Below are positions 20,444 through 29,408 of a stretch of DNA of 64,000 nucleotides, in pieces (the stretch's first letter is position 1; the number at the start of each line of letters is the position of its first letter). The notes under the pieces were generated by a model. It had not been told where the DNA came from and searched no databases. It saw only the letters and a program-made list of their open reading frames with translations. Source of the stretch: Polynucleobacter cosmopolitanus (GTDB lineage Bacteria > Pseudomonadota > Gammaproteobacteria > Burkholderiales > Burkholderiaceae). The translations under genes and the position numbers were made by a program. Where the stretch lies: positions 248,001-312,000 of the forward strand of contig NZ_NJGG01000001.1 of NCBI RefSeq assembly GCF_002224225.1, written 5' to 3'.

Positions 20444-21349
20444 ATGCGCGTCTTCATCATCACCGGGATCTCTGGCTCAGGCAAATCAGTTGCCTTGAAT
20501 GCCCTAGAGGATGCTGGGTATGATTGTGTCGACAACTTACCGGTCGATTTCATTCACGATTTGGTTCAATCTCTTAGCAAACAAGGTAGAGAAAAGTTAG
20601 CTGTTGCTGTTGATGCACGGCGCGGACAATCAATCAAAGAACTTCCAGCCATCATTGAACAGTTAAAAAAACATCATGATGTGCGCGTTCTGTTTTTAAA
20701 TTCAAACACAGAAACTCTGGTGCAGCGTTTCTCAGAAACACGCAGAAGACACCCGCTATCAAAACCTGATGACAATAGAAGCCCTCAGGTTGCATTGATT
20801 GATGCGATTGAAAAAGAGCGCTTACTCTTGGCTGATCTTGCAGAGACTGCACACAACATTGATACCAGCCACATCAAAGCACACACGCTCAGATCTTGGA
20901 TACAAGATCTCTTAAAAAATGAACGTCCAGGCCTGACCATTTTGTTTGAGTCATTTGGATTCAAACATGGTGTTCCAAGAGATGCGGATTTGGTTTTTGA
21001 TGTTCGATGTCTGCCAAATCCACACTACGATCCACAATTAAGACCATTGACCGGTAACGATCCAGAAGTTGCTAACTTCTTAAGAGAACACCCCGAAGTT
21101 CAAGCGATGGGTGATGACATACGTCGCTTCATAGAAACCTGGCTACCAAAGTATCAAGCGGATAGAAGAAGTTACCTGACCATTGCGATTGGTTGCACTG
21201 GTGGACAACATCGCTCGGTTTATTTGGTCAATTGTTTATTTGATTATTTCAAAAAGAAATCTCAAGCGATTGCTGAAGATGATTTTCACTTACTCATTCG
21301 CCATCGCGAACTAGATCTAAACTCTTTAAAAAAAGAGACATCGGCTTAG
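20444..21349 (+). CDS. rapZ: RNase adapter protein RapZ (YvcJ family)
   Basis: The 301-residue protein has P-loop ITGISGSGKSVALNALEDAG (G8-S15 core) and the C-terminal domain with PNPHYDPQLRPLTG and IGCTGGQHRSVYL, as in E. coli RapZ. In enterobacteria RapZ binds GlmZ RNA and RNase E to control glucosamine-6-phosphate synthesis; whether that RNA circuit exists in Betaproteobacteria is not clear. It follows hprK by one base. Its last 56 bases overlap the 3' end of mutY on the opposite strand. Confidence 0.95.
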   Translation: MRVFIITGISGSGKSVALNALEDAGYDCVDNLPVDFIHDLVQSLSKQGREKLAVAVDARRGQSIKELPAIIEQLKKHHDVRVLFLNSNTETLVQRFSETRRRHPLSKPDDNRSPQVALIDAIEKERLLLADLAETAHNIDTSHIKAHTLRSWIQDLLKNERPGLTILFESFGFKHGVPRDADLVFDVRCLPNPHYDPQLRPLTGNDPEVANFLREHPEVQAMGDDIRRFIETWLPKYQADRRSYLTIAIGCTGGQHRSVYLVNCLFDYFKKKSQAIAEDDFHLLIRHRELDLNSLKKETSA

Positions 21350-22337
21350 GCAAACCCAGGCCACCCACATCATTCAGTGAGAACCACTGTTGATTCTCTT
21401 GTAAACGAACACGCTTCTTTAGATGCACTTTGATGGGCTTGATGGTCATCTGCCGATGTGTGAGCACATGCTTGAACGCAGGCATTGCTTGTGATGGTTC
21501 TTTTACCAGTTCTTGGCTTTCCGGGAAACACCACAAGCCCGCCCAAATTCCTTTTTCTGGCCTTTTTTCTAATAAGACTTGATCTTGATGAATCATCACC
21601 CACCAAGTCATATCAATTTTTTCAACTTTGACTTTTTTAACTTTCAAGGGGATTTGATTAATTCGTTCGCTTAAATACGCAACACAAGATTTCTTAAATG
21701 GGCATGAGCCCTTTTGAGGGTCAATACATGCTGGTTGATATTGAGTGCAATGAGTGGCACCAAAATCCATCAGACCTTGCGTGTAAGCAATCAGATCAGA
21801 CTTTTTATGAGGCAATAAATTTTCAGCATGAGACCACAATTGATTGGTGTGCAGCGTCTTAGTCAAATCTTGATCAAAACCCCAAATTCTGGCTAAGACT
21901 CTTTTTACATTTCCATCCAAGATGGCAGCTCTCTTGCCATATGCAAACACCGCAACCGCAGCCGCTGTAGATCTGCCAATGCCTGGCAAAGACTCCAATA
22001 CCTTAGGATCACTCGGAAAGACCCCATCATGATCAGTCATCACGGATTGTGCACACCGATGTAAATTTCTGGCACGCGTGTAATAACCCATCCCACTCCA
22101 CTGAGCCAAAACTTCATCGACTGTTGCCGCGCCCAAACGCTCAACTGTTGGAAATATTTTTAAGAACTCATCATAACGATTTAGCACGGTTGAAACTTGT
22201 GTTTGTTGCAACATGATTTCTGATAACCAAACACGGTAAGCAGTTCTATTTTTTTGCCAGGGCAAATCATGACGGCCCAATTTTTTTTGCCAATCAATCA
22301 GATCTTGTGTGAAGTTTTTAACTTCTGAAAATATCAT
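21294..22337 (-). CDS. mutY: A/G-specific adenine DNA glycosylase
   Basis: MutY removes adenine mispaired with 8-oxoguanine. I take the ATG at 22337, whose first base is the last base of the mutM stop (TAATG), giving 347 residues; an upstream ATG at 22352 is possible. The catalytic glutamate is in SEIMLQQTQV (E40), the helix-hairpin-helix is LPGIGRSTAAAVAVF and the catalytic aspartate is in ILDGNVKRVLAR. The Fe-S cysteines read C-x6-C-x7-C-x5-C rather than the usual C-x6-C-x2-C-x5-C. The C-terminal NUDIX-like domain is present. It forms an oxidised-guanine repair pair with mutM. Confidence 0.95.
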   Translation of the reverse strand: MIFSEVKNFTQDLIDWQKKLGRHDLPWQKNRTAYRVWLSEIMLQQTQVSTVLNRYDEFLKIFPTVERLGAATVDEVLAQWSGMGYYTRARNLHRCAQSVMTDHDGVFPSDPKVLESLPGIGRSTAAAVAVFAYGKRAAILDGNVKRVLARIWGFDQDLTKTLHTNQLWSHAENLLPHKKSDLIAYTQGLMDFGATHCTQYQPACIDPQKGSCPFKKSCVAYLSERINQIPLKVKKVKVEKIDMTWWVMIHQDQVLLEKRPEKGIWAGLWCFPESQELVKEPSQAMPAFKHVLTHRQMTIKPIKVHLKKRVRLQENQQWFSLNDVGGLGLPKPMSLFLKSLDLVRDGE

Positions 22338-23173
22338 TACTTTTTCTGACATTTGGAACAGAAGTAGGTGGACCGCTGTCCCTGGACTATTTGCTTGATG
22401 GGGGCTTTGCAATTAACGCATGGCAATCCACAACGATCATAGACTTTGGTTTGCAACATGAAGTGCCCGGGATTACCATCGCTGTTCACAAAATCTTTCA
22501 AGCTGCTACCACCCGCTTTGATCGCGCGACTCAGGGTATCTTTGATCGCCAATGCCAACAAAGATGCCCTTGGCTTAGATAACTTTCCCGCTGGCATCTC
22601 AGGATGAATACCCGCTAAAAATAAACTTTCTGAACAATAAATATTGCCAACACCAACCACTGCCTGACCCGCTAGCAACCACTGTTTGATAGAAATTTGT
22701 CGGCCCTTTGCATGTTCGAACAAGTGTGGCCCTGCCTTCTCGTCTGAAAAATCATCTGAAAATGGTTCAACCCCTAATTTAGCAATCAGTGGATGGCATT
22801 CGATTTCACCATCTTCATCTGCCGCCCACAAGACCGCGCCAAACTTTCTGGGGTCATGCAAGCGCAATAATTTTTTACCAAAACCAATTTCAACGCGATC
22901 ATGTTTTTTTAGCTCATCCTTTGGATTTGCCACTCTGAGCACACCGGTCATGCCAAGATGAATCAACAAATACCCATCTTCCATTCTGAATAACAAGTAT
23001 TTGCCACGTCGTTTAATTTGGGTGAGTTTTTTTCCTAGAAGTAGTTTTTTTAAATTCGCAGGCACAGGCCAACGCAAGCGGCCATCGTAAATGGCAACAC
23101 TGGTCACAGCTTTACCGACAACATGAGGCTCTACCCCCTGTTTGGTAACTTCAACTTCTGGCAATTCAGGCAT
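22337..23173 (-). CDS. mutM: Formamidopyrimidine-DNA glycosylase
   Basis: MutM (Fpg) excises 8-oxoguanine and formamidopyrimidines and cuts the backbone. The 278-residue protein starts MPELPEVEV, giving the catalytic Pro2 and Glu3 after Met removal. RRGKYLLFRM is the conserved DNA-binding loop, VGNIYCSESLF is the helix-two-turn-helix region, and the C-terminal zinc finger has CVNC and CSKC pairs. It is translationally coupled to mutY (TAATG) and divergent from the TPR-LolB gene. Confidence 0.97.
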   Translation of the reverse strand: MPELPEVEVTKQGVEPHVVGKAVTSVAIYDGRLRWPVPANLKKLLLGKKLTQIKRRGKYLLFRMEDGYLLIHLGMTGVLRVANPKDELKKHDRVEIGFGKKLLRLHDPRKFGAVLWAADEDGEIECHPLIAKLGVEPFSDDFSDEKAGPHLFEHAKGRQISIKQWLLAGQAVVGVGNIYCSESLFLAGIHPEMPAGKLSKPRASLLALAIKDTLSRAIKAGGSSLKDFVNSDGNPGHFMLQTKVYDRCGLPCVNCKAPIKQIVQGQRSTYFCSKCQKK

Positions 23174-23208
23174 ATGCCAATTGTAGGCGGTGAGATTAGA
23201 ATGTGCTT

Positions 23209-24663
23209 ATGACAATAAAACTTAAACTTTTGCTCAGCACCATCTTTGCCACAGCCAGCCTTCAGGCATGGTCCGCTCCGGCTAAAAGCCTTTCAGCAGA
23301 GCAAATGTTTCAAATTTTGGCATCAGAAATCAGCCTGCAACGCGGAGAAGCATCCACTGCCTACCAAACCTATATGAGCATGGCCCGAACTCTGCGAGAT
23401 GGCCCGCTTGCTCAAAGAGCCATGGAAATAGCGATTGCTGGCAATTCTCCAGAATTGGCTTTAGACGCCGCAAAACTTTGGGATGAAATCAATCCTAAAG
23501 ATGCTAAAGAAATACTGACAACTCTTTTAATGTTGAATCAACGATGGGCTGAGAGTGTCAAGCCAGCCCAACTGCAATTAAGCCAACTAAAAACCATCGC
23601 AGCCAAAGAAAAATTAATCAACTCCTGGCGCCCACTTTTAGCCAGAGCTCAAGATGAAGAGGCCAGCCTCATTGCTTTTTTCAACATCCTGCAAGGATCC
23701 ATTCCTCAAATTAATGATTTAGATATTCTTTACACTTTTTCACTGGGTGCAGAAAAAGCAAAGAATTATGATGCGATGGAAAAAGCATTGCGACGTATCA
23801 TTCAAAAAAAACCTGATGAGAAAAATGCCCTCAATGCCTTGGGTTACTCTTTTGCAGACAGAGGCATAAGACTTCCAGAAGCAGTCAATCTTCTGAAAAA
23901 AGCCCATCAGTTGGCGCCCGATGACATGTATATCTTAGACAGTCTTGCATGGGCTAACTTTCGATTGGGCAACATAAACTTAGCGATTGAACAATTAAAC
24001 AAAGCCTTTGAAACCAAGCCTGAAGCAGAAATTGGCGCCCACTTGGGAGAAGCTCTTTGGGTCAATCAAGATCGCAAAGGTGCGGATGCCATCTGGAGAA
24101 AATCTGAAGCATTGGATGCCAACAATAAAACGTTGAAAGACACGATGACCAGACTTTGGCCAGAGAGAGTGCCCAGCTCGTCAAAAAAATCTCCTCAATT
24201 ATGGGATGGTCGCTTTGCAGTTAAGGTCAGTGGCAAAGATTCTAAGAACGGTGGTAGTGGTGCATTCACCTTGAGTCATGAGGCTCAAACCGACATCTTG
24301 GATATCAGAAACCCAATGGGTGGTGCCTTGGCAAAAATCACCATCAATCCTTCAGGTGCGAAGCTAGAAGACGGTGATAAGATTTTTGAAGCGCATGATG
24401 CTGATGCATTGTTGCAAAGCTATACAGGACTGCCTTTGCCAGCAAGAGGATTGTCAAAATGGTTGAGTGGTGAAGCAAGAGTTGGCGCACCTGCGAGCAT
24501 TGAAAGAGATGAGCGACTGAGGGCTCAAAAAATCATCCAAGATGGTTGGACCATGACATTTCAGTGGACTGAAAAAAATCAAATAAAAAAACTAGACCTT
24601 GCAAGAAAAACAACGGCTGGCCAGATTGAAATAAAAATAATTTTCGAAGAGCTTGATGACTAA
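23209..24663 (+). CDS. TPR protein fused to an outer-membrane lipoprotein-insertion (LolB) domain
   Basis: The 484-residue protein starts at the ATG at 23209; a GTG at 23203 is also in frame. It has a Sec signal peptide (TIKLKLLLSTIFATASLQAW-SA) without a lipobox cysteine. Residues about 30-320 form TPR-like helical repeats, for example LNALGYSFADRG and DSLAWANFRLGN. The C-terminal part is LolB-like: LWDGRFAVKVSGK, LDIRNPMGGALAKI, LTGLPLPARG-like QSYTGLPLPARGLSKWLSG and GWTMTFQW. LolB receives lipoproteins from LolA and inserts them in the outer membrane, and is normally a separate lipoprotein just before ispE. Here the gene overlaps ispE by 8 bases, exactly in that slot. Confidence 0.85.
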   Translation: MTIKLKLLLSTIFATASLQAWSAPAKSLSAEQMFQILASEISLQRGEASTAYQTYMSMARTLRDGPLAQRAMEIAIAGNSPELALDAAKLWDEINPKDAKEILTTLLMLNQRWAESVKPAQLQLSQLKTIAAKEKLINSWRPLLARAQDEEASLIAFFNILQGSIPQINDLDILYTFSLGAEKAKNYDAMEKALRRIIQKKPDEKNALNALGYSFADRGIRLPEAVNLLKKAHQLAPDDMYILDSLAWANFRLGNINLAIEQLNKAFETKPEAEIGAHLGEALWVNQDRKGADAIWRKSEALDANNKTLKDTMTRLWPERVPSSSKKSPQLWDGRFAVKVSGKDSKNGGSGAFTLSHEAQTDILDIRNPMGGALAKITINPSGAKLEDGDKIFEAHDADALLQSYTGLPLPARGLSKWLSGEARVGAPASIERDERLRAQKIIQDGWTMTFQWTEKNQIKKLDLARKTTAGQIEIKIIFEELDD

Positions 24664-25516
24664 CGCATTGCACATCAAGGCCCCCGCAAAAATAAACCGC
24701 TTTCTTCACGTTGTTGGACAAAGAAAAGACGGATATCACTTATTGCAATCTGTTTTCCAATTGATTGATCTTCATGATGATATTTATCTGACTGCTTCAA
24801 CTGACGGACTCGTGCACCGCCCAACAGGCGCTGTGAACGTTCCTCCCGAAGAAGATCTGGTTGTTCGAGCCGCCAAACTACTTCAGGAATACAGTCAAAC
24901 CAAGCAAGGTTGCACCATTCAAGTTGAAAAGCGCATTCCGATGGGAGCTGGTCTTGGTGGAGGATCATCCGATGCAGCCGCAACTCTTTGGGGCCTCAAT
25001 GAATTATGGGGGCTTCAGTTAAGCCGCAAAGAATTGATGAATTTAGGGGTGAAATTAGGTGCCGATGTGCCCTTTTTCTTGTTTGGCCAAAATGCTTTTG
25101 TAGAGGGCATCGGCGAGCTTCTTCAAGCTGTGAGCCTTCCAGAGTCCTGTTTTTTATTGGTTTATCCAAAAGTTCACATTCCAACTGTGGACATCTTCAA
25201 AGACCCAAATTTGACGAGAAATCACCCAACCGTTACAATCTCAGACTTTATTGATTCACCCAATCTTGAACAATTTGGCAGGAACGATTGTGAAGAGGTT
25301 GTGATTCAAAAGTATCAGGAAGTTGCAGCGGTATTAAACTGGCTTCACCAACAGGCTCCGCAATCGAGCCCAAGGATGTCAGGATCAGGTAGCAGCGTGT
25401 TTGTTGCCCTTGAATCTGAGCTAGCCAATGATTTACTGAGTCAACTACCTCATCAATGGATCGGTTTTGTGGTGCGGGGTCTTGCAAGGCATCCGTCATA
25501 CAATCCAAGTTCATAG
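24656..25516 (+). CDS. ispE: 4-diphosphocytidyl-2-C-methyl-D-erythritol kinase
   Basis: IspE phosphorylates CDP-ME in the MEP isoprenoid pathway. The ATG at 24656 gives 286 residues; a TTG one codon earlier is less likely. GHMP-kinase motifs are APAKINRFLHVVGQRKDGYH at the N-terminus, the ATP loop PMGAGLGGGSSDAA, and MSGSGSSVFVAL near the C-terminus. The catalytic aspartate is in GADVPFFLFGQNA. It overlaps the LolB-domain gene by 8 bases and is followed 13 bases later by tRNA-Gln. Confidence 0.97.
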   Translation: MTNALHIKAPAKINRFLHVVGQRKDGYHLLQSVFQLIDLHDDIYLTASTDGLVHRPTGAVNVPPEEDLVVRAAKLLQEYSQTKQGCTIQVEKRIPMGAGLGGGSSDAAATLWGLNELWGLQLSRKELMNLGVKLGADVPFFLFGQNAFVEGIGELLQAVSLPESCFLLVYPKVHIPTVDIFKDPNLTRNHPTVTISDFIDSPNLEQFGRNDCEEVVIQKYQEVAAVLNWLHQQAPQSSPRMSGSGSSVFVALESELANDLLSQLPHQWIGFVVRGLARHPSYNPSS

Positions 25517-25529
25517 GAGTAGATGCGAG

Positions 25530-25606
25530 AGGGGAGTCGCCAAGTTGGTTAAGGCACCGGATTTTGATTCCGGCATGCGAAGGTTCGAATCCTTCTTCCC
25601 CTGCCA
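25530..25606 (+). tRNA. tRNA-Gln (UUG)
   Basis: The 77-base tRNA folds as a cloverleaf with an encoded CCA end. The acceptor stem pairs AGGGGAG with TTCCCCT, followed by discriminator G and CCA. The anticodon stem pairs CCGGA with TCCGG around loop TTTTGAT, giving anticodon TTG at 25564-25566. The T loop is GGTTCGAATCC. It lies between ispE and prs, the usual position in Burkholderiales. Confidence 0.97.
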
Positions 25607-25650
25607 AAACTTGTCGCATAATCTAACTACTCATTCATAAAACACCAAAT

Positions 25651-26622
25651 ATGACAAAAGAACTTATGCAACATGAAACCATGATGGTTTTCACTGGCAA
25701 TGCCAATCCTGCTTTGGCCAAGGCCGTGACTGATCACTTAAATATTCCTCTTGGAAAAGCTGAAGTTGGTCGCTTTTCAGACGGTGAAATTCAAGTAGAA
25801 ATTCAAGAAAACGTTCGTGGTAAACATGTGGTGGTTCTTCAATCAACCTGCGCCCCTGCCAATGACAACCTGATGGAACTGATGATCATGGTTGATGCAT
25901 TGAAGCGTGCATCTGCAGGTAGGATTACCGCAGTGATTCCTTACTTCGGCTATGCCCGTCAAGACAGAAGACCAAGATCTGCCCGCGTGGCGATTTCTGC
26001 TCGCTTAGTGGCCAATATGCTGCAACAAGTAGCGGGCGTTGACCGTGTCTTGACCATGGATTTGCACGCTGACCAAATTCAGGGATTTTTTGATATCCCA
26101 GTTGATAATATTTACGCCTCACCGATTCTTTTGACCGATCTGCAAACCAAAAAGAGCCCAGATTTATTGGTGGTGTCTCCGGACGTTGGTGGTGTTGTTA
26201 GAGCACGAGCTCTGGCCAAACAGTTGGGATGTGATTTGGCGATCATCGATAAACGCCGTCCAAAAGCCAACGTTTCAGAAGTGATGCACGTGATCGGTGA
26301 AGTTGAAGGCCGTCACTGTGTGATCATGGACGACATGATCGATACAGGCGGCACGCTTTGTAAGGCAGCTCAAGTTCTTAAAGAGCGTGGTGCCAAGAGT
26401 GTGGTGGCTTACTGTACCCACCCAGTTCTATCGGGCGGTGCCGTTGGCCGTATCGCTGAATCTGCTTTGGATGAGGTGGTGGTCACTGACACCATCCCAC
26501 TCAATGACGAAGCTAAAAAACTCAATAAAATCAGAGTTTTATCTACAGCACCATTGCTGGCCGAGACACTCTCTCGCATCAGCACCGGTGATTCTGTGAT
26601 GTCACTATTTGCTGATTCTTAA
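25651..26622 (+). CDS. prs: Ribose-phosphate pyrophosphokinase
   Basis: Prs makes PRPP from ribose 5-phosphate and ATP, feeding nucleotide, histidine and tryptophan synthesis. The 323-residue protein has [16 protein letters not shown], the ATP/allosteric region [19 protein letters not shown], the metal site [11 protein letters not shown], the catalytic flap IDKRRPKAN and the PRPP loop [13 protein letters not shown]. Length fits class I enzymes (E. coli 315). The start at 25651 has no obvious ribosome binding site; an in-frame ATG five codons later is the alternative. A hairpin follows, before rplY. Confidence 0.97.
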   Translation: MTKELMQHETMMVFTGNANPALAKAVTDHLNIPLGKAEVGRFSDGEIQVEIQENVRGKHVVVLQSTCAPANDNLMELMIMVDALKRASAGRITAVIPYFGYARQDRRPRSARVAISARLVANMLQQVAGVDRVLTMDLHADQIQGFFDIPVDNIYASPILLTDLQTKKSPDLLVVSPDVGGVVRARALAKQLGCDLAIIDKRRPKANVSEVMHVIGEVEGRHCVIMDDMIDTGGTLCKAAQVLKERGAKSVVAYCTHPVLSGGAVGRIAESALDEVVVTDTIPLNDEAKKLNKIRVLSTAPLLAETLSRISTGDSVMSLFADS

Positions 26623-26662
26623 TATATTCCCCTAAGAATCAAGCTTTTTACGATAGAATAGA

Positions 26663-26706
26663 GGGCTTTCCTGTTTGGTCGCGAACAGAAAAGCCTTTAT
26701 TTTTTA
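26663..26706 (+). terminator. Hairpin with T-rich tail between prs and rplY (terminator or attenuator)
   Basis: GGCTTT-C-CTGTT, loop TGGTCGCG, AACAG-A-AAAGCC forms an 11-pair stem with one mismatch, followed by TTTATTTTTT. It fits an intrinsic terminator after prs. It also sits in the rplY leader, with a TAGAAT -10-like box (26654-26659) just before it, so it could attenuate rplY. Confidence 0.6.
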
Positions 26707-26722
26707 ATTATTTGGAGTTCAT

Positions 26723-27370
26723 ATGAAAGTTGTCGCTTACGAACGTAGCGTACAGGGAACGGGTGCGAGCCGCCGCCTGCGCAATGCTGGAAAAACACCC
26801 GGCATTATTTATGGTGGTACTGAAGCCCCTCAAGCTGTAGAGCTAGATCACAATGCACTTTTTCACGCTTTGCGTAAAGAAGCATTTCACTCATCAATTT
26901 TAGACATTGAAGTTGCAGGAAAGACTCAAAAAGCTCTTTTGCGTAACTATCAAATGCACCCTTTCAAGCCATTGGTTTTACACATTGACTTCCAACGTGT
27001 AGATATCAACAAGAAGATTCACGTGAAAGTGCCTTTGCACTTTGTGAATGCTGAGATTGCACCTGCTGTTAAATTAGGTGGCGCTTTGATCAGCCACATC
27101 GCAACTGAAATCGAAGTAATTTGCTTACCTGCAGATTTACCAGAATTTATTCAAGTTGATTTAAGCAAGATCGAAGTTGGTCACTCAGTTCACGTTAAAG
27201 ACATTGCATTACCAAAAGGTCTTTCACTAGTGCCTCACTTAGAAGTTGAAAACCCAGTGGTTGCGAATGCTCGTATTCCAACTGTTAAGGCAGAAACAAC
27301 CGAAGCTCCAGTTGCTCCAGCAGCACCTGTTGCAACAACTGCTAAAGAACCAAAGGAAGAAAAGAAGTAA
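26723..27370 (+). CDS. rplY: 50S ribosomal protein L25/general stress protein Ctc
   Basis: The 215-residue protein is the long, two-domain form of L25 (Ctc/TL5 type). The N-terminal domain binds 5S r[23 protein letters not shown] and [14 protein letters not shown]. The C-terminal beta domain follows ([35 protein letters not shown]). The tail is an Ala/Pro/Glu/Lys-rich stretch ending EPKEEKK. GGAG six bases before the ATG is a good ribosome binding site. The gene lies between a leader hairpin and a strong terminator, so it is probably its own transcription unit. Confidence 0.97.
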   Translation: MKVVAYERSVQGTGASRRLRNAGKTPGIIYGGTEAPQAVELDHNALFHALRKEAFHSSILDIEVAGKTQKALLRNYQMHPFKPLVLHIDFQRVDINKKIHVKVPLHFVNAEIAPAVKLGGALISHIATEIEVICLPADLPEFIQVDLSKIEVGHSVHVKDIALPKGLSLVPHLEVENPVVANARIPTVKAETTEAPVAPAAPVATTAKEPKEEKK

Positions 27371-27388
27371 TCTTTTCAACCTGATGAA

Positions 27389-27414
27389 AAACCCGCATTG
27401 CGCGGGTTTTTTTT
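27389..27414 (+). terminator. Rho-independent terminator after rplY
   Basis: AACCCGC, loop ATTGC, GCGGGTT followed by an unbroken T-run ends the rplY transcript 20-45 bases after its stop codon. Confidence 0.88.
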
Positions 27415-27442
27415 CGCCCCAAAAATAGACTAAAGTAGCGGT

Positions 27443-28033
27443 ATGTTCAAATTAATTGTTGGCCTTGGTAACCCTGGCACCAAACACGAAAAAGATCGGC
27501 ACAATGCTGGCTTTTTGCTGCTGGATGAAATCGCGCGTCTATACCAAGGCAACTGGCAGGATGATCCTAAATTTTTTGGTCAAATCGCTAAAATTAAATT
27601 AGGCTCTGAAGACGCCTACCTGTTAAAGCCCTCAACATTCATGAACAGAAGCGGTCAAGCCGTTGCTGCTTTATCTCGCTTCCACAAAATCAATCCAGAC
27701 GCCATGTTGATCGTCCACGATGAACTGGACTTAAAGCCTGGCGTTGCGCGCCTGAAGTGGGCTGGCGGCTTGGGTGGACACAATGGTTTAAAAGACATCA
27801 GTGCACACCTCAATACCAATGACTACTGGCGCCTGAGGCTTGGCATTGGTCACCCGAGAGACTCTGAAGAAGGAAAAAGAAATTTAGATGTGGCCGACTA
27901 TGTTCTGAAAAAACCAAGACTTGAGGAACAAATTGATATTGACCGAGCAATGTCTTGTTTTCTAAAAGTCATGCCGCTGATTTCAAAGAACGACATGAGC
28001 ACAGCCACCATGGAGCTGCACAGCAACACTTAA
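27443..28033 (+). CDS. pth: Peptidyl-tRNA hydrolase
   Basis: Pth recycles peptidyl-tRNA released from stalled ribosomes. The 196-residue protein has the family N-terminus FKLIVGLGNPGTKHEKDRHN, including the catalytic histidine in RHNAGF. KPSTFMNRSGQAV and DELDLKPGVARLKWAGGLGG follow, with HNGLKDI and RLGIGHP. The stop codon directly abuts the stop of the ferredoxin gene on the other strand. Confidence 0.97.
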   Translation: MFKLIVGLGNPGTKHEKDRHNAGFLLLDEIARLYQGNWQDDPKFFGQIAKIKLGSEDAYLLKPSTFMNRSGQAVAALSRFHKINPDAMLIVHDELDLKPGVARLKWAGGLGGHNGLKDISAHLNTNDYWRLRLGIGHPRDSEEGKRNLDVADYVLKKPRLEEQIDIDRAMSCFLKVMPLISKNDMSTATMELHSNT

Positions 28034-28297
<264 letters not shown>

Positions 28298-28310
28298 CTA
28301 AATAATGTCA

Positions 28311-28799
<489 letters not shown>

Positions 28800-28808
28800 T
28801 TAAGCAAC

Positions 28809-29408
28809 TTATATTATTTTAGGGGCCATCAAAGTACCAATTGCGACCCCGGAACGTATGGTACGACGAATTTCCCAAAAATCCCCATATTCTGCAATTT
28901 CTTTCAACAATTCTTCAGGGTTGATTGTTTTGGGATGCTCCATATAGATAGCACATCCATCATTTTTCTTGGTGATCCTGACCGCTTGCTTAAGCGCATC
29001 AAAAAACAAGCCTGGCTCTGAAAATGGAGGGTCAATAAAGCAAATATCAATCGAATTTTCAGCCTGCTTAGAAGCACTTGCAATGGCGTTCCCTTTGATG
29101 AATTCTGCAAAACCCAAAGCCCCATCCTTGGCCAAATTCTGATAGTTTTCTTTCAGTGCATCGTGCGCTTGTTTCGAGGCATCAATCATGGTGACCTTTT
29201 GAGCACCGCGAGACAGAGCCTCAAAACCCAAAGCACCCGTTCCTGCGAACATATCAAAACAAATCAAATCATCAACACGCTGACCCAAACAATTGAACAA
29301 AGTTTCTCTGGTCCTATCGGCAGTTGGCCTCAAACCTGGCGAATCAATCACCTTGATTGATCTACCACGCCATGCGCCGCCAATGATTCTGACCTTGCCA
29401 GTGGTCAT
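28809..29408 (-). CDS. rsmD: 16S rRNA (guanine966-N2)-methyltransferase
   Basis: RsmD methylates G966 of 16S rRNA. The 199-residue protein opens with VRIIGGAWRGRSIKV and LRPTADRTRETLFNCL, then SAM motif I DMFAGTGALGFEALSRGA and catalytic motif IV FIDPPF. The start overlaps the stop of the upstream M16 gene by 4 bases (ATGA). It is the usual partner of coaD. Confidence 0.96.
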   Translation of the reverse strand: MTTGKVRIIGGAWRGRSIKVIDSPGLRPTADRTRETLFNCLGQRVDDLICFDMFAGTGALGFEALSRGAQKVTMIDASKQAHDALKENYQNLAKDGALGFAEFIKGNAIASASKQAENSIDICFIDPPFSEPGLFFDALKQAVRITKKNDGCAIYMEHPKTINPEELLKEIAEYGDFWEIRRTIRSGVAIGTLMAPKII

